Origin: a bacterium
GTDB taxonomy: Bacteria > 4484-113 > JAFGCY01
Length of the DNA stretch: 34,692 bases
Assembly: GCA_016932385.1 (NCBI GenBank)
Contig: JAFGCY010000092.1
Span: forward strand, 1-34,692
Direction of reading: 5' to 3'
Below are positions 1 through 6,553 of this stretch, piece by piece (the stretch's first letter is position 1; each line of letters begins with the position of its first letter). The translations under genes and the position numbers were made by a program. A model generated the notes under the pieces. The model worked only from the letters and a program-made list of their open reading frames with translations. It was not told the DNA's origin and made no database searches.

Positions 1-58
1 ATGGCTCCCAACCATTGATGGCTCCCGGTCAGATCAGGCTGGATGGGGGTTCTTGGCT

Positions 59-95
59 GTAGGGGCGATCACGCCATGGCGTGACGTCGCCCGTA
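59..95. repeat. Palindromic repeat element, copy 1
   Basis: Imperfect palindrome beginning GTAGGGGCGA. GGGCGA (63-68) pairs with TCGCCC (87-92), and TCACGCC (69-75) pairs with GGCGTGA (78-84), with a 2-nt bulge at 85-86 and the centre at 76-77. It shares the GTAGGGGCGA...CATG...TCGCCC framework with the copies at 131-156 and 256-280. It looks like a REP-type interspersed palindrome; other copies in the genome cannot be checked here. Confidence 0.6.
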
Positions 96-130
96 GCGTA
101 TCAAATTCATTACTGACGCGAGTATCTTGG

Positions 131-156
131 GTAGGGGCGAAGCCATGCTTCGCCCT
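131..156 (+). repeat. Palindromic repeat element, copy 2
   Basis: Perfect 9-bp stem: GGGCGAAGC (135-143), loop CAT (144-146), GCTTCGCCC (147-155), preceded by GTAG. It is nearly the same 26-nt sequence as the reverse complement of 256-280, so copies 2 and 3 are an inverted pair about 100 bp apart. Confidence 0.7.
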
Positions 157-255
157 CTTGTCGGCAACGGCAAAACGCCTGGTGCTAATGGTAATCCTCA
201 ACCTCCAACCTCAATCTACGCTGGCTCCGCTGAACAGTGATATACAACCATCAGC

Positions 256-280
256 AGGGCGAAGCATGGCTTGGCCCTAC
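256..280 (-). repeat. Palindromic repeat element, copy 3 (inverted)
   Basis: AGGGCGAAGC (256-265) faces GCTTGGCCCT (269-278) with one mismatch. On the minus strand it reads GTAGGGCCAAGCCATGC and onward, matching copy 2 apart from two differences. Together with copies 1 and 2 it fills the 361-nt stretch before the first gene, in which no credible coding region was found. Confidence 0.65.
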
Positions 281-361
281 ACGTTGATGCCGCATGAATA
301 TTGGGCGGACGGACGTGTTCTTCCGCTAGTCCCTGATCCCTGCTGCCTAGTCCCTTTCTTG

Positions 362-1837
362 CTATTCCGCCAGGCCCAGGTCCGCCGGCGGCAGTTCCGC
401 CTGCGCCGGTTTTAAAAACCACGCCGTTAACAGCCAGGGTACGCCCGCGCTGAGCACCAGCCCGCCGACCAGCGAGATCCAATCCCAGTCCAGGGCGATA
501 TAGGTCAACAGCGTCTCGAAGCCCGGCAGCGGGGTATGCAGCATCGCCAAGGGGCTCAGCTCCACCAGATGCGAGATCGGCTGGCCGGCGAAGAACGGCA
601 GGATCGTGGCGATGATCGCCAGCACGCAGATCGCCGTGTAGGTGGCGAACTCGGCCGGCCCGCGGCGCCCCATGATCACCACCAGCCCGATCAGCCCGAG
701 CAGCCCGAGCAGCGGAATGGGCAACGAGAGCCAGCCGATGCCGCCGCACGGCGCCGCCTCCGGCCCGGCGACGGCCAGGTTTCCCGTGGCGGCCTCGGTG
801 CGGTCGACCTTGCGCTGCTGGCGTGCGAGTTCCTCCGCGGTCGACGGAGCCAGCCGGCCGCGGTTCACGAAAGCGCCGGCCAGCGGTCGGATGTCGTAAT
901 ACGTAATCGTCATTTTGTTATGGGCCGCGTCGCACGCGACGTTCGGCAACCAGCGCTCACAGTAGGCGGCGCGCTCCGCGATCTCCGTGCTGTCGTTGTT
1001 CGGCACGAACTGGGTGGAACCGTCCGCCGCGCGCACGGGCAGGTAGCTGATCGACTGATGCGATTGCATCTCGACGACGGTCAGCGGACCACCGGCGTAC
1101 AAGAACACCGCCGTCAGCGCAACAGCCAGCGACCAGGCCCAGGCGCGCCGGCGGCTGGCGATCAACACGGCGATCGCGCTGACCAGGCCGACGGCCAGGA
1201 GCACCGGCGCCGTCAGCCACTGCGGCCAGTTGAGCAGATAGCCGTAGCCATCGTAGTACGCGCTGTACATGCGGGGTCCGAGGCAAAAGAACGCGGTGAT
1301 CACCAGGACCGTATGGATCAGCTTGAGCTGCAGGATCCGCGCCAGCAACACCCCCCAGCCCAGTCTCCAGGCCCGCCAGAGCGTATAGGCGAAGCCGGTG
1401 AAAAACGCCGCGCGCCCGACGGCCATCAGCAGCCAAGCCGCGACCTCCATGTTTACCCAGGCCAGGTGTGGGGGGATCGCTTGCGATCCGGCCTGATAGC
1501 GTTCGAAGGAAAGGTCATTCCAGCCGAAGCTGACCTGGATCGCCAGCCAGTCGCTGACCAGGATCACACCGAAACAGCTCAGCAGGAAAATCAGCTCGCG
1601 CCACTCCCGGCGGGTCGGCCAACGGTGCAATGTGGCGTAAACCTGGTCGGTCAGGTACGGGCCGGCCAGGCGCCGCCGGTTCTTGGGCTTGGTGATCTCG
1701 GTGCGCGCCCGGTCCGCCGCCGGTATCCCCTCGTCCGCCTGCAGGCAATCAAGGTGGTCGTCCAACTCCGCCTGCAGAATGCGCAGCTTTGCGGGGCTCA
1801 GCCCCCAGTCCTCGGGTTGCCCGATCCACATGCTCAT
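362..1837 (-). CDS. Multispanning membrane protein co-transcribed with a PadR regulator
   Basis: 491-aa protein. The N-terminal ~75 residues are soluble and resemble the short helical prefix domain often found on membrane proteins encoded beside PadR regulators (acidic LDDHLDCLQADEG segment). About eight hydrophobic segments follow, in two blocks (roughly residues 82-250 and 365-475), separated by a polar loop of about 110 residues, probably extracytoplasmic. The start ATG overlaps the padR stop codon (ATGA, 1834-1837), so the two are translationally coupled and share the operator upstream of padR. A permease or envelope-stress role is an inference from this pairing. No ATPase or catalytic motif was seen, and the transported or sensed ligand is unknown. 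Confidence 0.85.
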   Translation of the reverse strand: MSMWIGQPEDWGLSPAKLRILQAELDDHLDCLQADEGIPAADRARTEITKPKNRRRLAGPYLTDQVYATLHRWPTRREWRELIFLLSCFGVILVSDWLAIQVSFGWNDLSFERYQAGSQAIPPHLAWVNMEVAAWLLMAVGRAAFFTGFAYTLWRAWRLGWGVLLARILQLKLIHTVLVITAFFCLGPRMYSAYYDGYGYLLNWPQWLTAPVLLAVGLVSAIAVLIASRRRAWAWSLAVALTAVFLYAGGPLTVVEMQSHQSISYLPVRAADGSTQFVPNNDSTEIAERAAYCERWLPNVACDAAHNKMTITYYDIRPLAGAFVNRGRLAPSTAEELARQQRKVDRTEAATGNLAVAGPEAAPCGGIGWLSLPIPLLGLLGLIGLVVIMGRRGPAEFATYTAICVLAIIATILPFFAGQPISHLVELSPLAMLHTPLPGFETLLTYIALDWDWISLVGGLVLSAGVPWLLTAWFLKPAQAELPPADLGLAE

Positions 1838-2178
1838 GATGCACTCTCCGCCGGACCGGATTCGATTACGCGGAGCGTCGCCGAACTGAGCGCCTTGAAC
1901 TCGCGCTGGGCCTTGTCCCAGCGGCGCTTTCCCTTGGGAGTCAGCGTATAGACCTTGCGCGGCCGGCCGGTTTCGGCGGTTTCCCAGCGCGCCTTGACCA
2001 GCTGTTCCTCTTCCATCCGGTGCAAGACGGGGTACAGACTCTCGGGCCGTACGGTCAGTTCGTCGCCGCTGGCCCGGGCGATCCCCTTGGCAATGCCGTA
2101 GCCGTAGCCCTCACCGCGGGATAGCTCGCTGAGGATCAGGATCCTCAGCACGCCGGCCAGATACTCTGAATGGGCCAT
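1834..2178 (-). CDS. PadR-family transcriptional repressor
   Basis: 114-aa winged-helix protein. An N-terminal helix and helix-turn-helix region are followed by the family's typical stretch ESLYPVLHRMEEEQLVKARW (about residues 46-65) and the wing (GRPRKVYTLTPKGKRR, about 71-86). PadR proteins are dimeric repressors that usually control themselves and an adjacent membrane protein or efflux system, which fits the overlapping downstream gene. The minus-strand upstream sequence has GAGGGG about 7 nt before ATG, supporting the start at 2178. A perfect inverted repeat lies 14 nt upstream of the start. The protein is the short form, with little C-terminal extension for dimerisation. The effector is not predictable. 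Confidence 0.93.
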   Translation of the reverse strand: MAHSEYLAGVLRILILSELSRGEGYGYGIAKGIARASGDELTVRPESLYPVLHRMEEEQLVKARWETAETGRPRKVYTLTPKGKRRWDKAQREFKALSSATLRVIESGPAESAS

Positions 2179-2191
2179 ATATCACCCCTCT

Positions 2192-2216
2192 GTATATACT
2201 ACGCTGTAGTATATAC
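2192..2216. promoter_or_regulatory. Probable PadR operator/promoter
   Basis: Perfect palindrome with 11-bp arms: GTATATACTAC (2192-2202), spacer GCT, GTAGTATATAC (2206-2216). It lies 14 nt upstream of padR and contains TATACT, usable as a -10 box on the minus strand, so a bound dimer would block transcription of padR and the membrane-protein gene. Autoregulation is inferred from position and known PadR behaviour. Confidence 0.8.
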
Positions 2217-2669
2217 CACACATAAATCCATCATGCAACTGCTCAGAACATTATTCCCGAAACGCGGGTTGATTCGCCGTGGTTGCCGCGGCGCAAAGAC
2301 TGGCGCGACCTGTAACGGCAACCGGCGCCGCCCGGTGTCAAAGCATCCGGGCCAGCGCGGGAGGCTGTTGGCGGCAGCCGCTCAGCGGCGCTGCCGCGGT
2401 ACGCCGCCGGTGCGCTGGCGCGTACGAACATTTTCTGTGGCGCGGGTATAGTAATGTGCAGCGCTGGTGCTGGCGCGCCGGTGCGGTACCGTTGGGGAAA
2501 CCGGTTTCACTTCAATTGCCGTTGACAGCGTTATTTCCTGGCATTGATCGTCCGGATACGGGTGAATTGTGCCAAGTGTCTCCTGGGATTGGGGTGTAAC
2601 TGTGCCCGAATTTGCCCTCATACCAAGTTAGTATTAGCTACGTGTTGAAATAGATGGGAGGTTTTAGTG
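2217..2669. other. Gene-free interval before the modular lipoprotein
   Basis: About 450 nt with no convincing coding region; short ORFs here lack ribosome binding sites and family resemblance. It holds two inverted repeats able to form stems: GGTTGCCG (2281-2288) with CGGCAACC (2316-2323), and GGCAGC (2373-2378) with GCTGCC (2390-2395), the latter with further pairing inside. Possible -10 sequences are TATAGT (2447-2452) and TAGTAT (2629-2634), neither with a good -35. A Shine-Dalgarno GGGAGG (2656-2661) serves the lipoprotein. It may be a long 5' leader. Confidence 0.4.
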
Positions 2670-5600
2670 ATGGTGTGTAGCTGCAAGTACACTCGAGGCG
2701 GTTGGGTTTTCCTGCTGGTTGCCTGCCTGGCAGCTGCGCTGGCGGCCTGCGGCGGCGGCGGTTCGACCTTGGCCGAACTGAAGCCCGGCTTTACGCCGGA
2801 GCCACTGCCCCCGGCGCGCGGTATCGCCGAGATCCTGGCGGAGATCGACGCCGCGCCCGTGCCGTCCGGTGTTGATCCGGCGGTCGATGCCCAGCTGAAG
2901 GCGGAGTTGAAGCGCGTGCTGGGCGAGCGTGGGGTTTCGCAGATCGCGATCACGCCGCCGACGGGCGAGAAGAACAAGGTGACCGACCTGGCGGTGGTCT
3001 TCTCCGGATCGGAGCACTACCGGCTGGAGTGGTCGTATCAGAACCAGGGCGACTACAACCAGGACAAACTGGTCGCGGTCAACGACCTGACGCCGGTCGG
3101 GATTTATTTCGACATCGGTACAGGTGACAGCAATTGGGATAAGGCCAGCCTGGCCGACGGCAACAACGACGGCCTCGTGCATGTGGCCGATATCACACCG
3201 ATCGGGCAGTGCTTCAACTGCCGCGTGGGCGGCTATGTGCTACAGCGCTCGGATGCCGAGGACGGCCCGTGGACCGATGTCAGCACGATCGATTTCGGCG
3301 AGCCCGGCGGGGATACCAAGAAGCGGTTCAGCTATGAGTTCTTCACGCCGGTCGAGGCCTACCACCGCGTGGTGCCGACGGACGGCAGCACGCTGGGCGA
3401 ACCGAGCAACGTCGTGCTGACGCCGGGCGAGCCGGTGGAGCCGGAGATCACGGACGTGCAGCCATCCGGCGGCCATACCGGCGAAAGCGAAACCTTCACA
3501 GCCACGGTGACGGGTACCGAACCGCTGACCTACGCCTGGGATTTCGGCGGCGGCGCTACACCGAACACCAGTACGGCTGTCGCACCGGAAGTAACCCTGG
3601 GCGCGGTCGGCGACTACAGCGCCAGCCTGACCGTGACCAACGAGGGCGGCGCTGACACCTTCGATTTCAACCTCGTCGTCGACGAAGGTCCGTTTACGCC
3701 CGAGATCTATGATGTAAGCCCGCAAAGCGGCGTGACGGGGGAGTTGCAGACATTCGGTTTCTCCGGGCTCACGACGGCGGCGACAACCTTTGTCTGGGAC
3801 TTCGGCGGCGGCGCGACACCCGCTACGAGCACGGAGGCGAGCCCGCAGGTCACGCTGGGCGCGCCCGGCGAATACTCCGCCAGCCTGACGGCGACGGATG
3901 AGGGCGGCAGCGACGAGTTCGAGTTCACCCTGACGGTCACTGCCACGCCGGATCCGCCGGAAATCACAGCGGTCAACCCGTTATCCGGCGCGAGTGGGGC
4001 AGTGACCACCATTACCGCGGCGTATACATCGGCCAGTGCGTCGCCCGGATTCTCTTGGGACTTCGGCAGCGCTTGCACGCCCAGTACCAGCTCCGCCCCC
4101 GTGCCATACGTGCAGTTGGGGACACCGGGTGAGTACAGCTGCTCCGTGACGATTACCGATCCGTACGGCAGCGACGATTTCCCGTTCACGTTCACGGTGA
4201 CCGATCCCGGCGGCGCGCCGCAAATTATCAACGTCTGGCCGGTGGCCGGCGAGACGGGATCTGAGTTGACCCTGAGCGCGACGGTACTTGGTTCTACGCC
4301 CTTTACTGATCGCTTGTGGACCTTTGAAGGCGGAGCAACGCCCGCCACCTCAACTGCGGAATCACCGACGGTTGTGTTGGGCACGCCGGGATACTATCCG
4401 GCTCATCTGTGGCTCCAAAACAGCTATGGCGAAGATACGTATGATTTCACGTTATGCGTGACGGAGACGGGTGAGTTGCAGGACAAGATCCTCGCGATTC
4501 CCCAGGATTTCGATGTCTACCCGGGCCAGGCGGTCAAAATCCTGGTGGCCTGCTTCGAGACAGCCAATCCGTTCTATGCGCTGGACGGCGTCCGCGTGTC
4601 GTTCGACACCGGTTGTACGTATTATGCGAGTTCCTTCAATGCCGGCGCGCCCGGCGGGACCCGGACCGCGCCCGACGGCGAGGTCTGGAGCGCAGTGTCG
4701 CCGGAGAGCCTGGTGGTGCCGACCGACGGGCAGATCGGCGTCTATGTCGATCTCGGAGGCGGACGTCAGGCGCTGGATTTCTGGATCGAGCCCTCGGGTG
4801 GATCCCAGATCAGCGAGGCCACGGGCGAGCTGTTCAGCTTCGACCTGCGGATTCCGGCTGACGCCGTGGACGGCGAGCAGATCGTGATCGGACTGGAGCG
4901 GCTGGACGGCTCGAGCCAAAGCAAGACCTATTACTCGCAGGCCAATGGCACCGAGCACTTCTGGGCGGATGACGACAATGCCAGCATCGATCCCCTGGAT
5001 ATTTTCCTGCCGGTTTTCACGCTGACCGACCCGCCGGGCACCGGATCGGGCACCTCCGCCGATCCGTACCGGGTCGATAACAGCGATGAATACCACTTCC
5101 AGGTGACAACCACGAAATGGGGCGATGTGACCGCCGACGGCCGCACGGCCTATCACCTGAATCCGGAGTCCGGCGGAAGCATCAATGCTGGTTTGTTAGA
5201 AGTTTCCAGCACGTACAAGGGAACCTTCACGGCGGAAATCGACTTCGACGGCTATTACTCGGATCCCTGGGTATTCAATATTCCGGACGGCTACGTGCTG
5301 CCGGCGGACTCGCTGGCGGCGATTCCGGCGCAGACGACCGCCTCGGACGGCGACCACGTCCTGATCACCGTGCGCACCAACCAGACGGCCAGTCCGTTCA
5401 TGTACTTGACCGGTGTCGGAGTGACGATGGAGACGGGCAACGACTATGTGTCCAACACCTTTAATGTGGGATCGCCCGGCGGGGAGCGCGACGGGGTCGA
5501 CGGTATTTGGGTGGTGATCGATCCGACGGGCTTTTTGCTGCCATCGGATTTCATGATCTCGCCCTCAGATATCGGCGGGGGCCGGCAACGGCTTGATTTC

Positions 5601-5816
5601 AATGTTATCCCGATTGGCGGCAACCAAGTGGCCAGCGGCACCGGCGACCTGTTCAATTTCGAGTTGGAAATCCACTCGAGCGTTACGCTAGGCTTCGAGC
5701 AGTTTCACGACGTTAAGCGTACCTACTACGGTGATAGCGAGATGAACGAATATTTCTGGGGTACGATCAGCAACAACTACGCCGGAGTGCCCAATTCGAT
5801 TACGCTGGTTCCGTAA
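2670..5816 (+). CDS. Modular surface lipoprotein: dockerin-like, four PKD and two cohesin-like domains
   Basis: 1048 aa. The start is set at ATG 2670, 8 nt after GGGAGG; a GTG one codon upstream is also possible. The signal peptide ends in a lipobox LAAC with Cys27 as lipidation site, so the mature protein is membrane-anchored. Residues ~127-185 hold two dockerin-like, probably Ca-binding, repeats (GDYNQDKLVAVNDL and ADGNNDGLVHVADI). Four PKD domains follow (about 259-340, 345-428, 430-515, 517-604), each with a WDFGGGATP- or equivalent core and a VTLG-x-x-G-x-Y motif. Two related C-terminal modules (about 608-775 and 882-1048) share SPF/NPF, GGGRQ-x-LDF and F-x-FW/EYFW motifs and look cohesin-like, with an Ig-like stretch between them. 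A role in surface adhesion or scaffolding is inferred. No catalytic domain was seen. Confidence 0.88.
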   Translation: MVCSCKYTRGGWVFLLVACLAAALAACGGGGSTLAELKPGFTPEPLPPARGIAEILAEIDAAPVPSGVDPAVDAQLKAELKRVLGERGVSQIAITPPTGEKNKVTDLAVVFSGSEHYRLEWSYQNQGDYNQDKLVAVNDLTPVGIYFDIGTGDSNWDKASLADGNNDGLVHVADITPIGQCFNCRVGGYVLQRSDAEDGPWTDVSTIDFGEPGGDTKKRFSYEFFTPVEAYHRVVPTDGSTLGEPSNVVLTPGEPVEPEITDVQPSGGHTGESETFTATVTGTEPLTYAWDFGGGATPNTSTAVAPEVTLGAVGDYSASLTVTNEGGADTFDFNLVVDEGPFTPEIYDVSPQSGVTGELQTFGFSGLTTAATTFVWDFGGGATPATSTEASPQVTLGAPGEYSASLTATDEGGSDEFEFTLTVTATPDPPEITAVNPLSGASGAVTTITAAYTSASASPGFSWDFGSACTPSTSSAPVPYVQLGTPGEYSCSVTITDPYGSDDFPFTFTVTDPGGAPQIINVWPVAGETGSELTLSATVLGSTPFTDRLWTFEGGATPATSTAESPTVVLGTPGYYPAHLWLQNSYGEDTYDFTLCVTETGELQDKILAIPQDFDVYPGQAVKILVACFETANPFYALDGVRVSFDTGCTYYASSFNAGAPGGTRTAPDGEVWSAVSPESLVVPTDGQIGVYVDLGGGRQALDFWIEPSGGSQISEATGELFSFDLRIPADAVDGEQIVIGLERLDGSSQSKTYYSQANGTEHFWADDDNASIDPLDIFLPVFTLTDPPGTGSGTSADPYRVDNSDEYHFQVTTTKWGDVTADGRTAYHLNPESGGSINAGLLEVSSTYKGTFTAEIDFDGYYSDPWVFNIPDGYVLPADSLAAIPAQTTASDGDHVLITVRTNQTASPFMYLTGVGVTMETGNDYVSNTFNVGSPGGERDGVDGIWVVIDPTGFLLPSDFMISPSDIGGGRQRLDFNVIPIGGNQVASGTGDLFNFELEIHSSVTLGFEQFHDVKRTYYGDSEMNEYFWGTISNNYAGVPNSITLVP

Positions 5817-5848
5817 ACCTGACGCTACGCAGCCGGCTGGTGAAGCGG

Positions 5849-6457
5849 TTAGTTGTCGTACATCAGAATGGTGACGATATAGCGCCGGCCCTGGTCGTAA
5901 GGACCGGGGCCGGTGATCGAGATGAACGTGTCGCCATCGCAGTAATCGTAGACCAGCCGCGTCTCCAGCGGTAGGCGGTCGACGGACCGCGGCCGGTACA
6001 ACGGCCACTTCAGGCTCTGGACATAGTGGTTGTAGACCGTCTCCGGCGGATTGTCCGAGCAGAACGCCACCACCCAGCGCAGGGGGACCTTGCCGTAGTT
6101 GACCGGATCCTGCCAGCGTTCGCCGTCGATGTAATACACCGGCTTGAAGCGCCAGTAGCCGTTGGGCAGTTGCGTGCGCAGCGCGCCGGCGGGCAGGGTG
6201 ACCTCGTCCAGCGGCCAAGTGGCGGGCAGTTCCGCCGGCACATCCATGTCGTCCAGCTCCTGGATGAAACCCATGATACGCGGGCCGTAGTGCGCCGCCA
6301 GCGCCAGCAGGACGAACGGAATCGCCGCCATGAACAACGAGCTGATGATGTCGACGAACCAGATCATGCGCAGATAGCCGGTGATCGGGTCGCTCGACAT
6401 TCGTTGGGCGGGGCGGTACACTCCCATGCTTTCTTCAATCCGCCGTGGCGGCCGCAT
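5849..6457 (-). CDS. Hypothetical protein with one transmembrane segment
   Basis: 202 aa of unrecognised family. A hydrophobic segment (about residues 30-55, IWFVDIISSLFMAAIPFVLL and onward) is followed by a polar, aromatic-rich domain of about 140 residues, probably extracytoplasmic, rich in Trp and Tyr (YWRFKPVYYIDGERW). Tail to tail with the lipoprotein gene and divergent from mutS, 96 nt away. TAGGAT ends 6 nt before the ATG; it could be a -10 box giving a leaderless mRNA or part of a weak Shine-Dalgarno (TAGGA). A downstream in-frame ATG at 6427 is an alternative start. Function unknown. Confidence 0.7.
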   Translation of the reverse strand: MRPPRRIEESMGVYRPAQRMSSDPITGYLRMIWFVDIISSLFMAAIPFVLLALAAHYGPRIMGFIQELDDMDVPAELPATWPLDEVTLPAGALRTQLPNGYWRFKPVYYIDGERWQDPVNYGKVPLRWVVAFCSDNPPETVYNHYVQSLKWPLYRPRSVDRLPLETRLVYDYCDGDTFISITGPGPYDQGRRYIVTILMYDN

Positions 6458-6463
6458 GCGTAA

Positions 6464-6469
6464 ATCCTA
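6464..6469 (-). promoter_or_regulatory. Possible -10 box (TAGGAT) of the 5849-6457 gene
   Basis: TAGGAT on the minus strand ends 6 nt before ATG 6457, the same spacing as the clearer leaderless-type promoters in this window. It may instead act as a Shine-Dalgarno. A TTGACT lies further upstream with a long spacer (about 21 nt). Confidence 0.35.
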
Positions 6470-6539
6470 CCAGAGATTGCCTAACTTCACAGTCAATTGA
6501 GAAGGGACTCAACGGTTTTCCCGCCTGCCAACCCACCGC

Positions 6540-6545
6540 TATAAT
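6540..6545 (+). promoter_or_regulatory. -10 box (TATAAT) of mutS, leaderless arrangement
   Basis: Perfect TATAAT followed by 8 nt (CAGCCACC) and then ATG 6554. Transcription starting about 7 nt after the box would begin at or within 1-2 nt of the start codon. There is no Shine-Dalgarno and no good -35 sequence. Confidence 0.65.
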
Positions 6546-6553
6546 CAGCCACC

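Noticed and set aside
59..280. CRISPR array
   Set aside because: Only three palindromes with unequal spacing and changing orientation; no direct repeats with regular spacers and no cas genes.
53..415. 120-aa frame at the window start
   Set aside because: It spans the palindromic repeats and overlaps the end of the membrane-protein gene; no ribosome site.
536..1951. 471-aa open frame opposite the PadR operon
   Set aside because: Composition is Arg/Gln/His-rich and unlike a folded protein; the opposite strand has helices and the padR overlap.
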